NCBI GenBank assembly: GCA_036874045.1
Contig: CM072337.1
Location: 2,604,001-2,668,000, forward strand
DNA: 64,000 nucleotides
Source: Cymodocea nodosa
Taxonomy: Eukaryota > Streptophyta > Magnoliopsida > Alismatales > Cymodoceaceae
Reading direction: 5' to 3'
The translations under genes and the position numbers were made by a program. The notes below the pieces were generated by a model, which did not search any database, had not been told where the DNA came from, and saw only the letters and a list, made by a program, of their open reading frames with translations. Positions 37,201 to 46,687 of the stretch are shown here, piece by piece (the first letter of the stretch is position 1; the number at the start of each line of letters is the position of its first letter).

Positions 37201-40200
37201 CTTTGATTTGGATATCAAAGAATTTTTAGTAAGTTGAGATGCAAAATTTTATGAAAATCTATACCCATTTAAGAATAGTGAACCTTAGGTTCAGAGAGTT
37301 CATAATCAAAATTTGACTGATTATGATGATATGTTTCTTATTAGAGCCAAAGAAAATAATCCAGTTGATCCTCAAAATGAAGAATTAAATTATGATGAAA
37401 ACTTAAATCATAAGGATCAAACATATCATGGTATTAATATAGAAGAACATAGTTCAAATGAAATTTATACTGATACCAGGCCCAGAAGAAATTGAAGATC
37501 TCCCTTTTATTTGAAAGACTATGAATACTCTATCTACTGTACAGTTTATCCTTTCACCAATTATATTTCTAATCACAGATTATCACAATCATATAAAGCA
37601 TTTGTCAATAGCATAACAAATGCTATTGAACTTGAAAATTATGAACAAACCAAAGATAACCCAAATTGGATTGATTCTATGAAACTTGAATTGAAGGCCT
37701 TGGAAGATTATCAAACTTGGAAGATTGTTGAACTTCTGTCAGTAAGAAACCCATTGGATGTTAATGAGTATGTAAAATAAAATATAGGGCTAATGGTAGC
37801 ATAAAAAGATAAAAAGTTAGATTGGTTGCTAAAGGTTTTAATCAAAAGAAAGGGTTTAATCATACAGAAATCTTTGCATTAGTTATTAAATATACTACCA
37901 TTAGAATCTTTTTATCTTTAGCTGCTGTTAATAGTTGGAATATCTATCAATTAGATATAAATAATGTCTTTCTTTATGGCAATCTTGATGAAGAGATCTA
38001 TATGACAATCCTCCAGACTTCCATGGTATATATATAGGTTAAATTTTAAATCCTGTTTGTAAATTAAAGAAATCTATATATTGATTAAAGAAAGCCTCAA
38101 GACAATGGTTTGCTAAGCTCTCCAACATCCTTTTAAAGAATCAAAGGCAGATCACTCATTATTTACCAAACCTAAAAAAGATTCATTTATTGCTATATCA
38201 GTCTATGTTGATGATATTATTATATCACATAATGATATAGATGAAATCAATAGTATTAAACAGTAGTTGCAAAGTTTGTTTAAAGCCAAGGATCTTGGGC
38301 AACTTAAATATTTTTTGGGCCTTGAGATAGCTAAATTTGAGGAGGGGTATTTCCTCTCTCTCAAAGGAAATACACATTGGATCTTCTTAATCAATATGGT
38401 ATGCTTGGGATTAAACCAACCAGTATACCAATGGAACCAAATATAAAGTTTGATGAAAAAGGTCCTCAAATGAAAGAACCTATTATTTACAGGTGATTGA
38501 TGGGAAAATTAATTTATTTAACCATTAGTCTACGAGATATTAATTTTTCTGTTCAACATCTCAATAAGTTCATGAATGAGCTAAGGATCATTATAAAGTA
38601 GCAATAAAGTTTCTAAATCATCTCAAGTCTAAGCCGGGACAAAGGCTAATTTTTTACAGGAAAAATGATTTAAATATATCAGGTTATGGTGATTCAGATT
38701 GGACAAGATGTCTAATGACATGCAAATCTGTAACCGGTTTAGACGTAACATTAGTGAAGGCTAATGCTTTTTAAGATGAAACCTTATCAGCTGGAAATCA
38801 AAGAAACAAACTACCATTTCAAGATCCTCAATGGAAGCCAAGTATAATGTAATGGTGTCAACAAACTTGTGAGATTCAGTGGATTATCTACTTGCTTCAT
38901 GATTTTAACATCAAGCAAAGTAGGTCAATAAAATTGTTTAGTGACAGTTAATTGGCAATAAATATTTTGACTAATCCGATTCTTCATGAGAAAACAAAGT
39001 ATATTTAGATTGACTGCCATGTCATATGTGAGAAGATAGAAGAAAAAGTTAATGTCCCTATGTGTTCCTATAGATAATCAGCTGGCCAATTTATATACAA
39101 AAACATTATCCAACAGAATGTTTAGCAAGTTCGTCAGCAAAATGACCACTAAAGATATATATTGTCCATCTTGAGGAGGGGTGTTAAAAAAGAAGATATA
39201 TTTTTAATGTTTGTTGTACTTTGGTTGTTAGTGTAACAACAATATAGTTTTTATTGTAGCTATAGTCAGTTACTGTGCAGTTATGCGCAGCCAACATAAA
39301 TGTACAACTTTACTGCAATGAAAGTATTGGATTTTTCTCCTCCATTTGCCACCAACCTTTTCTCCGTGACCGTGCATGTCTGACAATGATGTTTTGGCAG
39401 TTTTCCCCTTAGGTTTATGGTTGATTATTTTTATGTTAGTTTTGAACTATTATTTTGATGGGTGGTGATTGTTTGGGATAAAGAACCATCACTGCTGCCC
39501 TTTTCTAATGAAAGGAGTCTGCAGGCCTAATACGTTTCTCTCCTATTCCTTGTTCCATGTAAAGAAGAAGATTGTTTTTATTGGTGTTTTCTGGGTGTGG
39601 TCTGATTAAGCAAACACCATATTAGACAAGCAGGTCTTCCGCTCCAGTTGTTTGGAACATCAGGAAAGCCTTTTAGACGTCAAATATATGAATGATATAT
39701 TTTACTCAGGGTGTATTCGAATTTACTTATTAACAGTGTGTTATTGTAGAAAATGTTTTTTCTGGAAAATTGGCTCCAAATGGATCTTTCTTCCTTCTGA
39801 ATTAAGCAAAACTGCCGGAAAACAATCTGGAACACATCCATTTTGTTTGAAAAGGGAAATAGATCTTTTGGTAAAAAGCTAGCTTTTCATTGAAAAATAT
39901 AATTCCACAAGTAGTTCCAGATACACCCTTTGTCAGAGGATTTACTGATGTTTACAACATTTAGAGAGCTGCAGTTATCTAATTGTCTGGTTATCTTAAA
40001 ATCTAATTATAATAAATTTCATTATTGTATTTTCTGATTTAGGTTTTCTCAATAATAGATTCTTATGGTGAACATGCAGTTTAATGCATGAATATGTTAT
40101 CAATTATGATTGCAATTCTCTTTTATTTGCTTTAAAGTATTGCACATATTAGTTTGTTATCAATTAGTATTCTCTTATTACTTCTGAACATCATGCTAGA

Positions 40201-41666
40201 TCTTATGCATTATTTGGAATTTTGCACTGATAGAATCGATAGGTTTTCCAATTCAATCCACTTGTTGGTGCTTTACATGGAACTTTTATTAATGTTTTTG
40301 GAAACAAAAAAATCGTTTCAATAGGTAAACCTAGCTCTGGGTTGAATAATGGTCAATAGTGCATTGATTGAGTAATGATGATCTATCAATGACAATAATC
40401 CATTATTCCTTTATTTTTTTCAGAAATGGTACCCAGTGTCAAAGACAATGGCAGAGAAGGCGGCTTGGGAGTATGCTGAGAAATATGGGATGGATATTGT
40501 AACCATTAATCCATCCACCTGCCTTGGACCTCTCTTGCAGCCCGGCCTTAATTCTAGCTCTGCTGTTCTTCAAATACTGCTAGAAGGTTTTTGTCACCCT
40601 CTTTTCCAAATCATTATCTTTACATCCAAAAAATTCTTTTAGCATGTACTTGTTGATAATCGTTGTGTTTCACAATTGCAGGGTCAAAAGAAACTCAAGA
40701 GTATCACTGGTTGGGGTGTGTTCATGTGCGTGATGTTGCTGCTGCTCATATATTACTGCTGGAGACTGAAAATGCATGTGGAAGGTATCTGTGTACAAAT
40801 GGAATCTACCAGTTCGGAGAGTTTGCAGAAATTGTGGCTAAGCTGTGCCCAGGTTTTCCCGTGCATAGGTAATATAATCTTTCAAATTTGAAGTTCATCC
40901 TTTTCTTCTAGTGTATAACGATTTGCAATTGGAATGCTATCCATACAGTGCATCTGCTAGACTTTCCTCATCATTAGGACTCGTATTTGACTTTTGGAAT
41001 GGCTGATGTTTGTTCATATTTCAATCAAATTTGAAGCAGATCAAGTGAAATGGGACGAATGGACTCTGTACCTGTGCATGGAGAATATATACTATACAAT
41101 ATTTAATGGTCACATTCTTTTAGGAAATAGTTTTCCCACGTATCTGCACTTTATTGCTTAGAAATTTCCAAGCATCTAATTGACAACAATTATAACTTTA
41201 TAAGCTATTTCTTGGAGAAAGAAAATTGTATGAACACAATCCTTTTACTTTGGAATTGATTAACAAGAACAGTTACATGCTTTGTGCTGGTTTTTATCTG
41301 CAAAATTTAGTCCAAGCATTCTGTAAATTAGTGTATTGTGCGTAAGCTTTAAGTGATATCTGCATCAAAAGCAGTCCAGCAGTTGTATTACAATCATTCC
41401 AGGGGATGGTTTTCCTTGAAAAACAATTTTCTCACGTCACATTCATTTGTTTTTCTAACAAATCTCCCCTTCTCAATTGATGTTCCAACTGTCAACTTTT
41501 CAGGTTCTCCCAAGAAACCCAACCTGGACTTGTCAGCTGCAAGGATGCTGCCAAGAGATTGATCGACTTAGGATTTGTATTTACACCAATTGAAGAGGCA
41601 ATCAGGGACAGTGTGGCAAGCTTGAGGGCAAATGGCATCCTTGGTCAGCCCCGGGTGCATAATTAG
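34243..41666 (+). CDS. Cinnamoyl-CoA reductase-like (CRL1-type) NADPH-dependent SDR, four exons
   Basis: Exons 34243-34719, 40424-40586, 40682-40868 and 41504-41666 all have GT-AG borders and join to 990 nt, 329 residues, with no stop. The Rossmann motif TGGNGFIG is at residues 8-15; the catalytic Ser is in VTSSISA (about 124-125); the Tyr/Lys pair is Y162 and K166 in KKWYPVSK. Later blocks are NPSTCLGP, HVRDVAAAHILL and GRYLCTNG. This is the extended short-chain dehydrogenase family of cinnamoyl-CoA and dihydroflavonol reductases. True CCRs carry KNWYCYGK, whereas this protein has KKWYPVSK as in Arabidopsis CRL1/CRL2, so lignin CCR activity should not be assumed; the substrate is unknown. 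Exon 1 is strongly GC-rich, later exons are not. Intron 1 (5.7 kb) contains copia H. The start is the first ATG before the Rossmann fold. Confidence 0.93.
34985..35870 (+). pseudogene. copia H gag with in-frame 126-bp tandem duplication and zinc knuckle
   Basis: Copia-type gag: PYVELVPKLLNGKNY near 35000, DLEWFKHWSRCNGLVQLWI near 35130, then a block ending EIKEQFTQGNNPHLFQL. The segment from QLWIANSLPLEIA to NNPHLF occurs twice, at 35178-35303 and 35304-35429, with about five substitutions. Its period of 126 bp preserves frame. A TGA in the second copy replaces Trp. Downstream the CCHC knuckle CSHCNKVGHTTEKC has its first Cys codon at 35814. Several frameshifts separate the parts. Confidence 0.8.
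35178..35429 (+). repeat. 126-bp direct tandem duplication
   Basis: Two adjacent copies (35178-35303, 35304-35429) differ at about five sites. Forty-two codons each, inside copia H gag. Confidence 0.88.
36060..39181 (+). pseudogene. copia H pol relic: protease, integrase, RT, RNase H
   Basis: The protease block reads LWLIESGASEYM (36077-36112); the catalytic Asp of the usual DSGAS is Glu (GAA at 36089-36091), which would inactivate it. Integrase sequence is scattered over 36390-37250 with several frames. RT pieces at 37511-38037 show NPNWIDSMKLELKALE and AKGFNQKKGFNHTEIFA. YVDDIII lies at about 38205-38225, then DLGQLKYFLGLEIA-type sequence at 38290-38340. RNase H at 38610-39130 shows GYGDSDW and LADLYTKTL-like ends. 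Stops and shifts are frequent. Confidence 0.85.
39349..40423 (+). other. Remaining intron 1 sequence of the reductase gene
   Basis: No ORF with family resemblance; T-rich toward the end with an acceptor tract TTTATTTTTTTCAG finishing at 40423. I see no further transposon signature. Confidence 0.6.
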
Positions 41667-42577
41667 GAAGTCTGATGCAGGATATGATTAGAAAAAGTTC
41701 ATTTGAAAATAAATTGTTGAGTTTGTAAAGTTAAAACTATTTTTACTTTCGAAGCACTCACCATGTAAGAAGTGGGAATCACTTTTCTTTAGAATACGTG
41801 GATGGATGATTCTCATCAACGCCTAATAAAGCTGTGTTATTCTTTTGTCAAAATCAGACAGATGTTTTTCTTTATCCTAGCATGCTGGGTGATGCTTATC
41901 AATATATAAATAGAGTTGTGTTATTCTTTAATATGTGATCCTTGTACTATATTGGATCCTTCTGTGTACTTGTTTGGATCCTTTTAGATAGATTAGAATT
42001 CTTATTGTCCTGATTTTCTATACCACCTGCATCACATAGACCACAGGATCTCTGCATCACTGCGCACTGCGTGTAATTATGCTCATTAGAGCATCTCTCT
42101 TGTATGATCCAGTTATCTAAAGAAGGTGGTCTTCGGATCAGTTTTCTTTTCCTTCATGAAAAATGGAATCATACAATTTCCAGTTCCAAAACTAACTTGA
42201 GCTGGAGAGCATCATAACATTTTCACTCATACATCTTTTTTTTTTGTCACTTGATCTGTCTTCCGATCATGGATGATGGCTGATCGGAGGTCAAATTAAG
42301 GACTTGGAGCCCTACATTTATCTAGAAATTGAAAGGGAATGCATCACCTTCTGTCGTGGTTATTCTTGCTTCACTAGTTACAAATCCAGTAAAGGAAGCC
42401 TCTCTTGGGTACATCAGGAAATCATTTGGCTTATGCTTCTCCCTTACAGAATTCTTTTCTTTTGCATCTTTCCTACACTCCATGTGCTTCTTCTATCTTT
42501 CCTACAACTGCCAGCCCTCATCCATAAAGAAAAGAATCCCATCTTTTATGATGGACTAAGTGTGACATGGACAGAGA
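41667..42577. other. Intergenic: 3' flank of reductase gene and upstream flank of START gene
   Basis: AATAAA-like signals at about 41707 and 41824 could serve polyadenylation. Short ORFs (for example 42304-42669) overlap in different frames without recognisable domains. I see no other feature. Confidence 0.5.
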
Positions 42578-42632
42578 GAAAGCACATGCGGACTTCAATC
42601 AACAAGGTTCTCCTGCAACCGCATGTGCTTTC
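42578..42632. promoter_or_regulatory. Perfect 14-bp inverted repeat upstream of START gene
   Basis: GAAAGCACATGCGG at 42578-42591 and its exact reverse complement CCGCATGTGCTTTC at 42619-42632, with a 27-nt loop. Each arm contains CACATG/CATGTG, an E-box of the kind bound by plant bHLH proteins. It lies about 80 bp before the proposed ATG and 30 bp before the TATA-like site. Regulatory function is inferred only from position. Confidence 0.55.
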
Positions 42633-42660
42633 ATCAATACCTCAGTATATATTCCCCAAC

Positions 42661-42669
42661 TTTATATAA
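42661..42669 (+). promoter_or_regulatory. TATA-box candidate of START gene
   Basis: TTTATATAA, 44 bp upstream of the proposed ATG at 42713, followed by CTTC/CATC-rich sequence suitable for a short leader. Not proven. Confidence 0.45.
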
Positions 42670-42712
42670 CATTGCCATCCTTACTCTCTTCATCACTAGA
42701 CTTCCATCAGCA

Positions 42713-44841
42713 ATGCCTACCAAGACTGTTCCTGGTCCATGCACTAGATCATGGTAATAATAATCTTCCCTCCATCTTGGTTGATATGCTGTGCTCTTTT
42801 ATTTCTCTTGGTTCTTATGTTCCATCTTCTTTTGAAGGTCCGTGAGTGAGGATTCACTGAGAAGGTATGTCACCTATGCAAGTGAGAACTGTATACAAGA
42901 GCTACTTGCAGCATCAGAACCTAACAGGTCTGGAAGCTGTGATGACTGGAAATTGTTGACAATCGATAATGGGATTGAGATATCAAAAAGATGCTCTGAT
43001 TCCCTCCATGTTTTCCGCAGCAGATGGCTCCTCCAATCAGTCTCCCCACAACAATTCATCACTGTTGCCAATGCCATTGATGCTGCTAAGGTCAGTCTTA
43101 ATAACTTCACCCCATAGCGGTGGCTAAAGTTCTTGTAATGTTGAAGAACTTATTTGATTTCAAGTTCATGGTAGATTTTATGAAAGGTTTCATATGATAT
43201 ATATGACAACCAACAATGGCCCTTCTTTTATATGGATTTCTTCCCAAGAAGTTCCCAACTTCTGCTACATCTAAATCTACCTTAAGAAGTTAAAGCTCAT
43301 GTTCTCATTGTTCTTGCTTTTTGGAATATTTGGAAGGGTCTCACTCTGAAAAGGGAAGATGTTTAGTCTATTCATTTTATTAGAAGAATTTTATCCTATT
43401 ACCCATTGTTAGAGTAGTTTCATACCTGAATTTTTCTAAAAGTTCCAAGGCTTCTAAAGAATTTAAAAATTGAAACTTCTAATTTCTATCCAAAATATGC
43501 CCTTACAGGAAAGAACAACCTAAAATAAAATGTTCAGTTCAAAGAAAAAAGTTATCTTTTTCTAGAATTGAGCACATCCATTTTTTCAACCATTTGAGTG
43601 CCTCGTTCCACAAAAACAAGATTTTTGGAAACATGTCAAAAACATCTTTGTGCTTTAGTACTGCTCAATGCCAGATAAATGATATCTTTTACTGAGTTAC
43701 AATCTGAACAATATCTAGCAGTATAAGGCATTTGCTGCTTGCTTCAAAATAAAGAGTGTATCGATTTCTTACACATAATTTGGTTTGTGATAAGGACACT
43801 GAAATTTCTTTTTGGCAACTCCATCATAGATGTTTGATCATGTTTCAACAACCACAATGAATACACTGCATGGATTTATGTAAAAGGTGTCATTCTATCT
43901 TTTGTGCTTGGGAGACGTGGAGAAACAAAATTTGATGTGGGTTTTCAAGTATACAATTAGTACACTGGAAGGCAGGAACTCCTTGTGGATCTTCCTAATT
44001 CCTTTTACCATAATGAAGAATTGAAGATCACAGCTACAGATCCATGCTAGAATGAAGGTCCCAGCATATCAGTAACTAAGAAAACTTGTCCAGAATAAAA
44101 TTAGAATTTCATAGGAATCGCTTTCGTACAAACCACTTTCAATCTCTATTTCGTCTCTTCAGAGACATCTGATAAAATTGGAACTTTCAATCCCTGTTTC
44201 CCCCCATCTCATCAGCAATGGGACTCTGATCTCGTGGAAGCCAAGTATATCAAAGACCTTACAGATAATCTGAGCATAATACGGCTGAGGTTTGGTGATG
44301 CCTCAAAACCACTCTTTAAGAATAGGGAGTTCATCGTTTATGAGCGACGGGAGACAATGGAAGATGGAACTCTAGTAAGTTCAATGATCAGAAATGTGAA
44401 CAGAAACAACTTCATGTCACATCTCACAAGCAAAGTTGAGTGATGTTTTCTTTGTTTAGGTGGTTGCAGTGGCTTCTTTGCCCAAAGAGATGGCAGCAGG
44501 ATTGCAGCCCAAGAGGAACAACTCCATCAGGGCTCTATTGTTGCAGTCTGGTTGGGTAGTGGAGAAAATAGATGATCACTCCTGCATGGTTACTTATGTT
44601 GTTCAGGTAAGCCGATTCTCTTCTTATGCATCCATAATGTTTTCGTAAATCTGTCACTAGAAACCATCAACAATATTGAATTAACAGCATTATGCCACTC
44701 TTTATGTCCCTCTAGCTGGATCCTGCAGGCTGGTTGCCCAAATTCTTTGTAAACCGATTCAACACGAAGCTGGTCATGATCATTGGTAATCTCAAGAAAC
44801 TGGCACAAGCTTGTCCGATCAAAATGAAACCATGTGATTAA
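42713..44841 (+). CDS. START-domain (lipid-binding) protein, five exons
   Basis: Exons 42713-42753, 42838-43090, 44216-44374, 44460-44606 and 44716-44841 have GT-AG borders and join in frame to 726 nt, 241 residues. The large exon reads RRYVTYASENCIQELL, then DDWKLLTIDNGIEISKR and FRSRWLLQSVSPQQF. The next exons carry IIRLRFGDASKPLFKNREF, RRETMEDGTL, VVAVASLP and SGWVVEKIDDHSCMVTYVVQLDPAGWLPKF, ending NTKLVMIIGNLKKLA. These are START/StAR-type features: a lipid-binding cavity fold, with the C-terminal helix after WLPK. It is a small single-domain plant START protein rather than an HD-ZIP factor, as no homeodomain or zipper is present. The ligand is unknown. The last four exons are well supported. 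Exon 1 (13 codons plus 2 nt, 84-bp intron) was chosen because it restores frame and starts with ATG; it is the weakest part. Confidence 0.83.
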
Positions 44842-45206
44842 GAACATGCATGTTGATGAAAGTCTCCTACATGACAGTGATAAATCTAATCTGGGCTCCA
44901 TTTCTTTGTTGAATTTCTGCCTCGCTGATGTTGCACGGAGCACATTGGGAAAATGATTTCTGAAGAAAATAATGATTTTACTAATTCTAGTTAGTATGGA
45001 TTCATCTTTTCCTGGTTATGACACTTTTTTTTTGGATAATGATCAACCATATAAATATATGGTCCGGCCATGAGCTGCACAACCAGAAGTAAGATGCTCT
45101 ACAGCTGTGATCAATTGCAGTTTATTTTTAGAACATTAAACAGAAAAAGAAACACAAAGATATCATCAAAAAGATAGAAGTCCTAAGCATTTTCTTCTTC
45201 AGATCC
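44842..45206. other. 3' flank of START gene
   Basis: No gene signal recognised. T-rich stretch at about 45025-45035 and AT-rich sequence; probable 3' untranslated region and terminator, without a clear AATAAA. Confidence 0.4.
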
Positions 45207-45377
45207 TCACTCTCCAAACAATTCCATCGGATCGGTAGCTTGATTGGTGTTGGTTGGAGCATCAATGCCCATCAAATTGTGAGAGGTGGAATGATTCTTG
45301 AATGCTTCGTTGAGATCGAATTTCTTGGATAGTCTCTTTGAATTACAATGTTTGATCGGTTCCTCAGGTTCTGACAT
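45207..45377 (-). CDS. Small ORF of 56 aa with an FDLNEAF motif, doubtful
   Basis: Minus-strand ATG at 45377-45375, stop at 45209-45207. The product is polar, begins SEPEEPIKH, has KKFDLNEAF in the middle and ends TDPMELFGE. FDLNE resembles the core of plant EAR repression motifs but lacks the final Pro of DLNxxP. Base composition is richer in GC than the flanks and codon use looks coding-like by eye. It may be a small gene, a terminal exon, or a captured fragment. I do not recognise a family. Confidence 0.3.
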   Translation of the reverse strand: MSEPEEPIKHCNSKRLSKKFDLNEAFKNHSTSHNLMGIDAPTNTNQATDPMELFGE

Positions 45378-46469
45378 ATTTGATCATCCGTAATTTATAT
45401 GTAATGTAATTGAATTATATTTCTTAATTAAATTATAGTATTTAACTTTTTATGATTATAAGTTTTGGAATTTAATTACAAGAAACTAAATTCTTTAAAA
45501 CATCATCCAACCAATTAAATGAGTTAAAATGATAAGATTGATTCTCTATATAATTTTATATTTAATTACCCCAAATATTATAATTTGATTTTGTAATGTA
45601 GGTTAATTACATTACATTCAAATTACAATCAATTAAATGGGAATTTAAGAAAATCTTTCAGTTTTCTTTATCAATATATACATATGAATAGCATTCAACT
45701 GCAAAAGAAATCTCTTGAACCATTACCATCTTCCATTTTATAACAACAAAAGCAACAACCATCAATGCATTATTTTCACTATATGGGGGCGGCCACATGA
45801 GTCTTTTCTTTCCATTTATTTCTATCCATATGTAAATCTTTTGTTATAATTGTAAGCTATTTTTTCTAACCAAGCAATGTCATACACACACATACCATTT
45901 TCAAAAACAACCTTCCTTCCTGGAAGTTAGAGAGAAATGGGTGTTGTGTTGGTAGTTGTTCAACCGGAAAAAGGCTGACTCACTAACAAGCAGACATGGA
46001 TGACATTCTTGTGATTAAGCAAACCACTCTCCTCTCTTTAAATTTCCCCAAATCTATTTGATACACCTTTTCTCTTGCATTGCTATGGAATTTATGAAGT
46101 AATGGGAATTATGAGATTTTTGGGTACCCTATTGAAAATATTTTCTCAATACTTTTTAACATTGTTAATATTTCTTGCTTTTAACTAGAAAATTTGGCTA
46201 CCAGTGATGACATGATAAAAGATGTTCAATCAAATTGGGATACACATGCGACCAATTTCAATACTAATCAAAACGCCTTTAACCTCACGAGGTGAGCTAA
46301 TGTCGAGATACAAACTAATTTTCTTTTTTGTTGGAACTTGTCCCCTTCCCTTGTAAACTTTTTAATCTCACTTTTGTTGTTTGCACTGGTAACTCCTTTT
46401 TTGTAGACTCTTTCTCTTAGTTATAGTTCCATAGCTAGGAGTTTTATATATTTTAATTCTATCTACCTC
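45378..46469. other. AT-rich intergenic region with one exon-like stretch
   Basis: No transposon or gene homology recognised. At 46188-46292 an AG acceptor, a 34-codon open frame containing DMIKDVQSNWDTHATNFN, and a donor AG|GTGAGC are aligned, but there is no connected exon. Confidence 0.35.
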
Positions 46470-46687
46470 ATTATTAAAAAAACCATTATTTTTGAAATAA
46501 ACCTTTAGGTTGATCCATTATAATATCTTCTTTCAAATCTCCATGCAAAAAAGCTATTTGAACATTTAATTGTTCTAATTCAAAATTTTTAGATGCAACA
46601 ATAGCTATTAAAACTCTAATAGATTTGTGTCTTACCACTAGTGAGAACACCTCATTCAAATCCACACCTTCTTGTTGGCTATAACCT
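46470..46687 (-). pseudogene. copia G RT fragment (left half of split element)
   Basis: Minus strand from 46687: QGYSQQEGVDLNEVFSLVVRH, then IRVLIAIVASKNFELEQLNV and AFLHGDLKEDI, then MDQPKG. These are RT blocks of a Ty1/copia element whose integrase lies at 56475-57780 in the same orientation. The Tat-type element 46688-56474 separates them, and about 60 codons of early RT are missing at the junction. Downstream of 46486 the frame decays quickly; the true end is not visible. Confidence 0.85.

Larger units (their letters stand above)
34872..39348 (+). mobile_element. copia H: decayed Ty1/copia element in intron 1
   Basis: Same strand as the host gene. A truncated 5' LTR (about 34872-34938) and the 3' LTR (39182 to about 39348) share TGTTAA, the GATATATTTTTAAT block and GGTTGTTAGTGTAACAAC. 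A primer-like GGTATCGATAC lies at about 34950. Gag, protease, integrase, RT and RNase H relics follow in copia order. A polypurine run (GAGGAGGGG) precedes the 3' LTR. I could not find a matching TSD, and the 3' LTR end is approximate. Confidence 0.85.

Noticed and set aside
42304-42669. 121-codon and overlapping ORFs as a first exon of the START gene
   Set aside because: No similarity to START proteins and no phase-compatible splice to the following exon; the short exon at 42713-42753 restores frame better.
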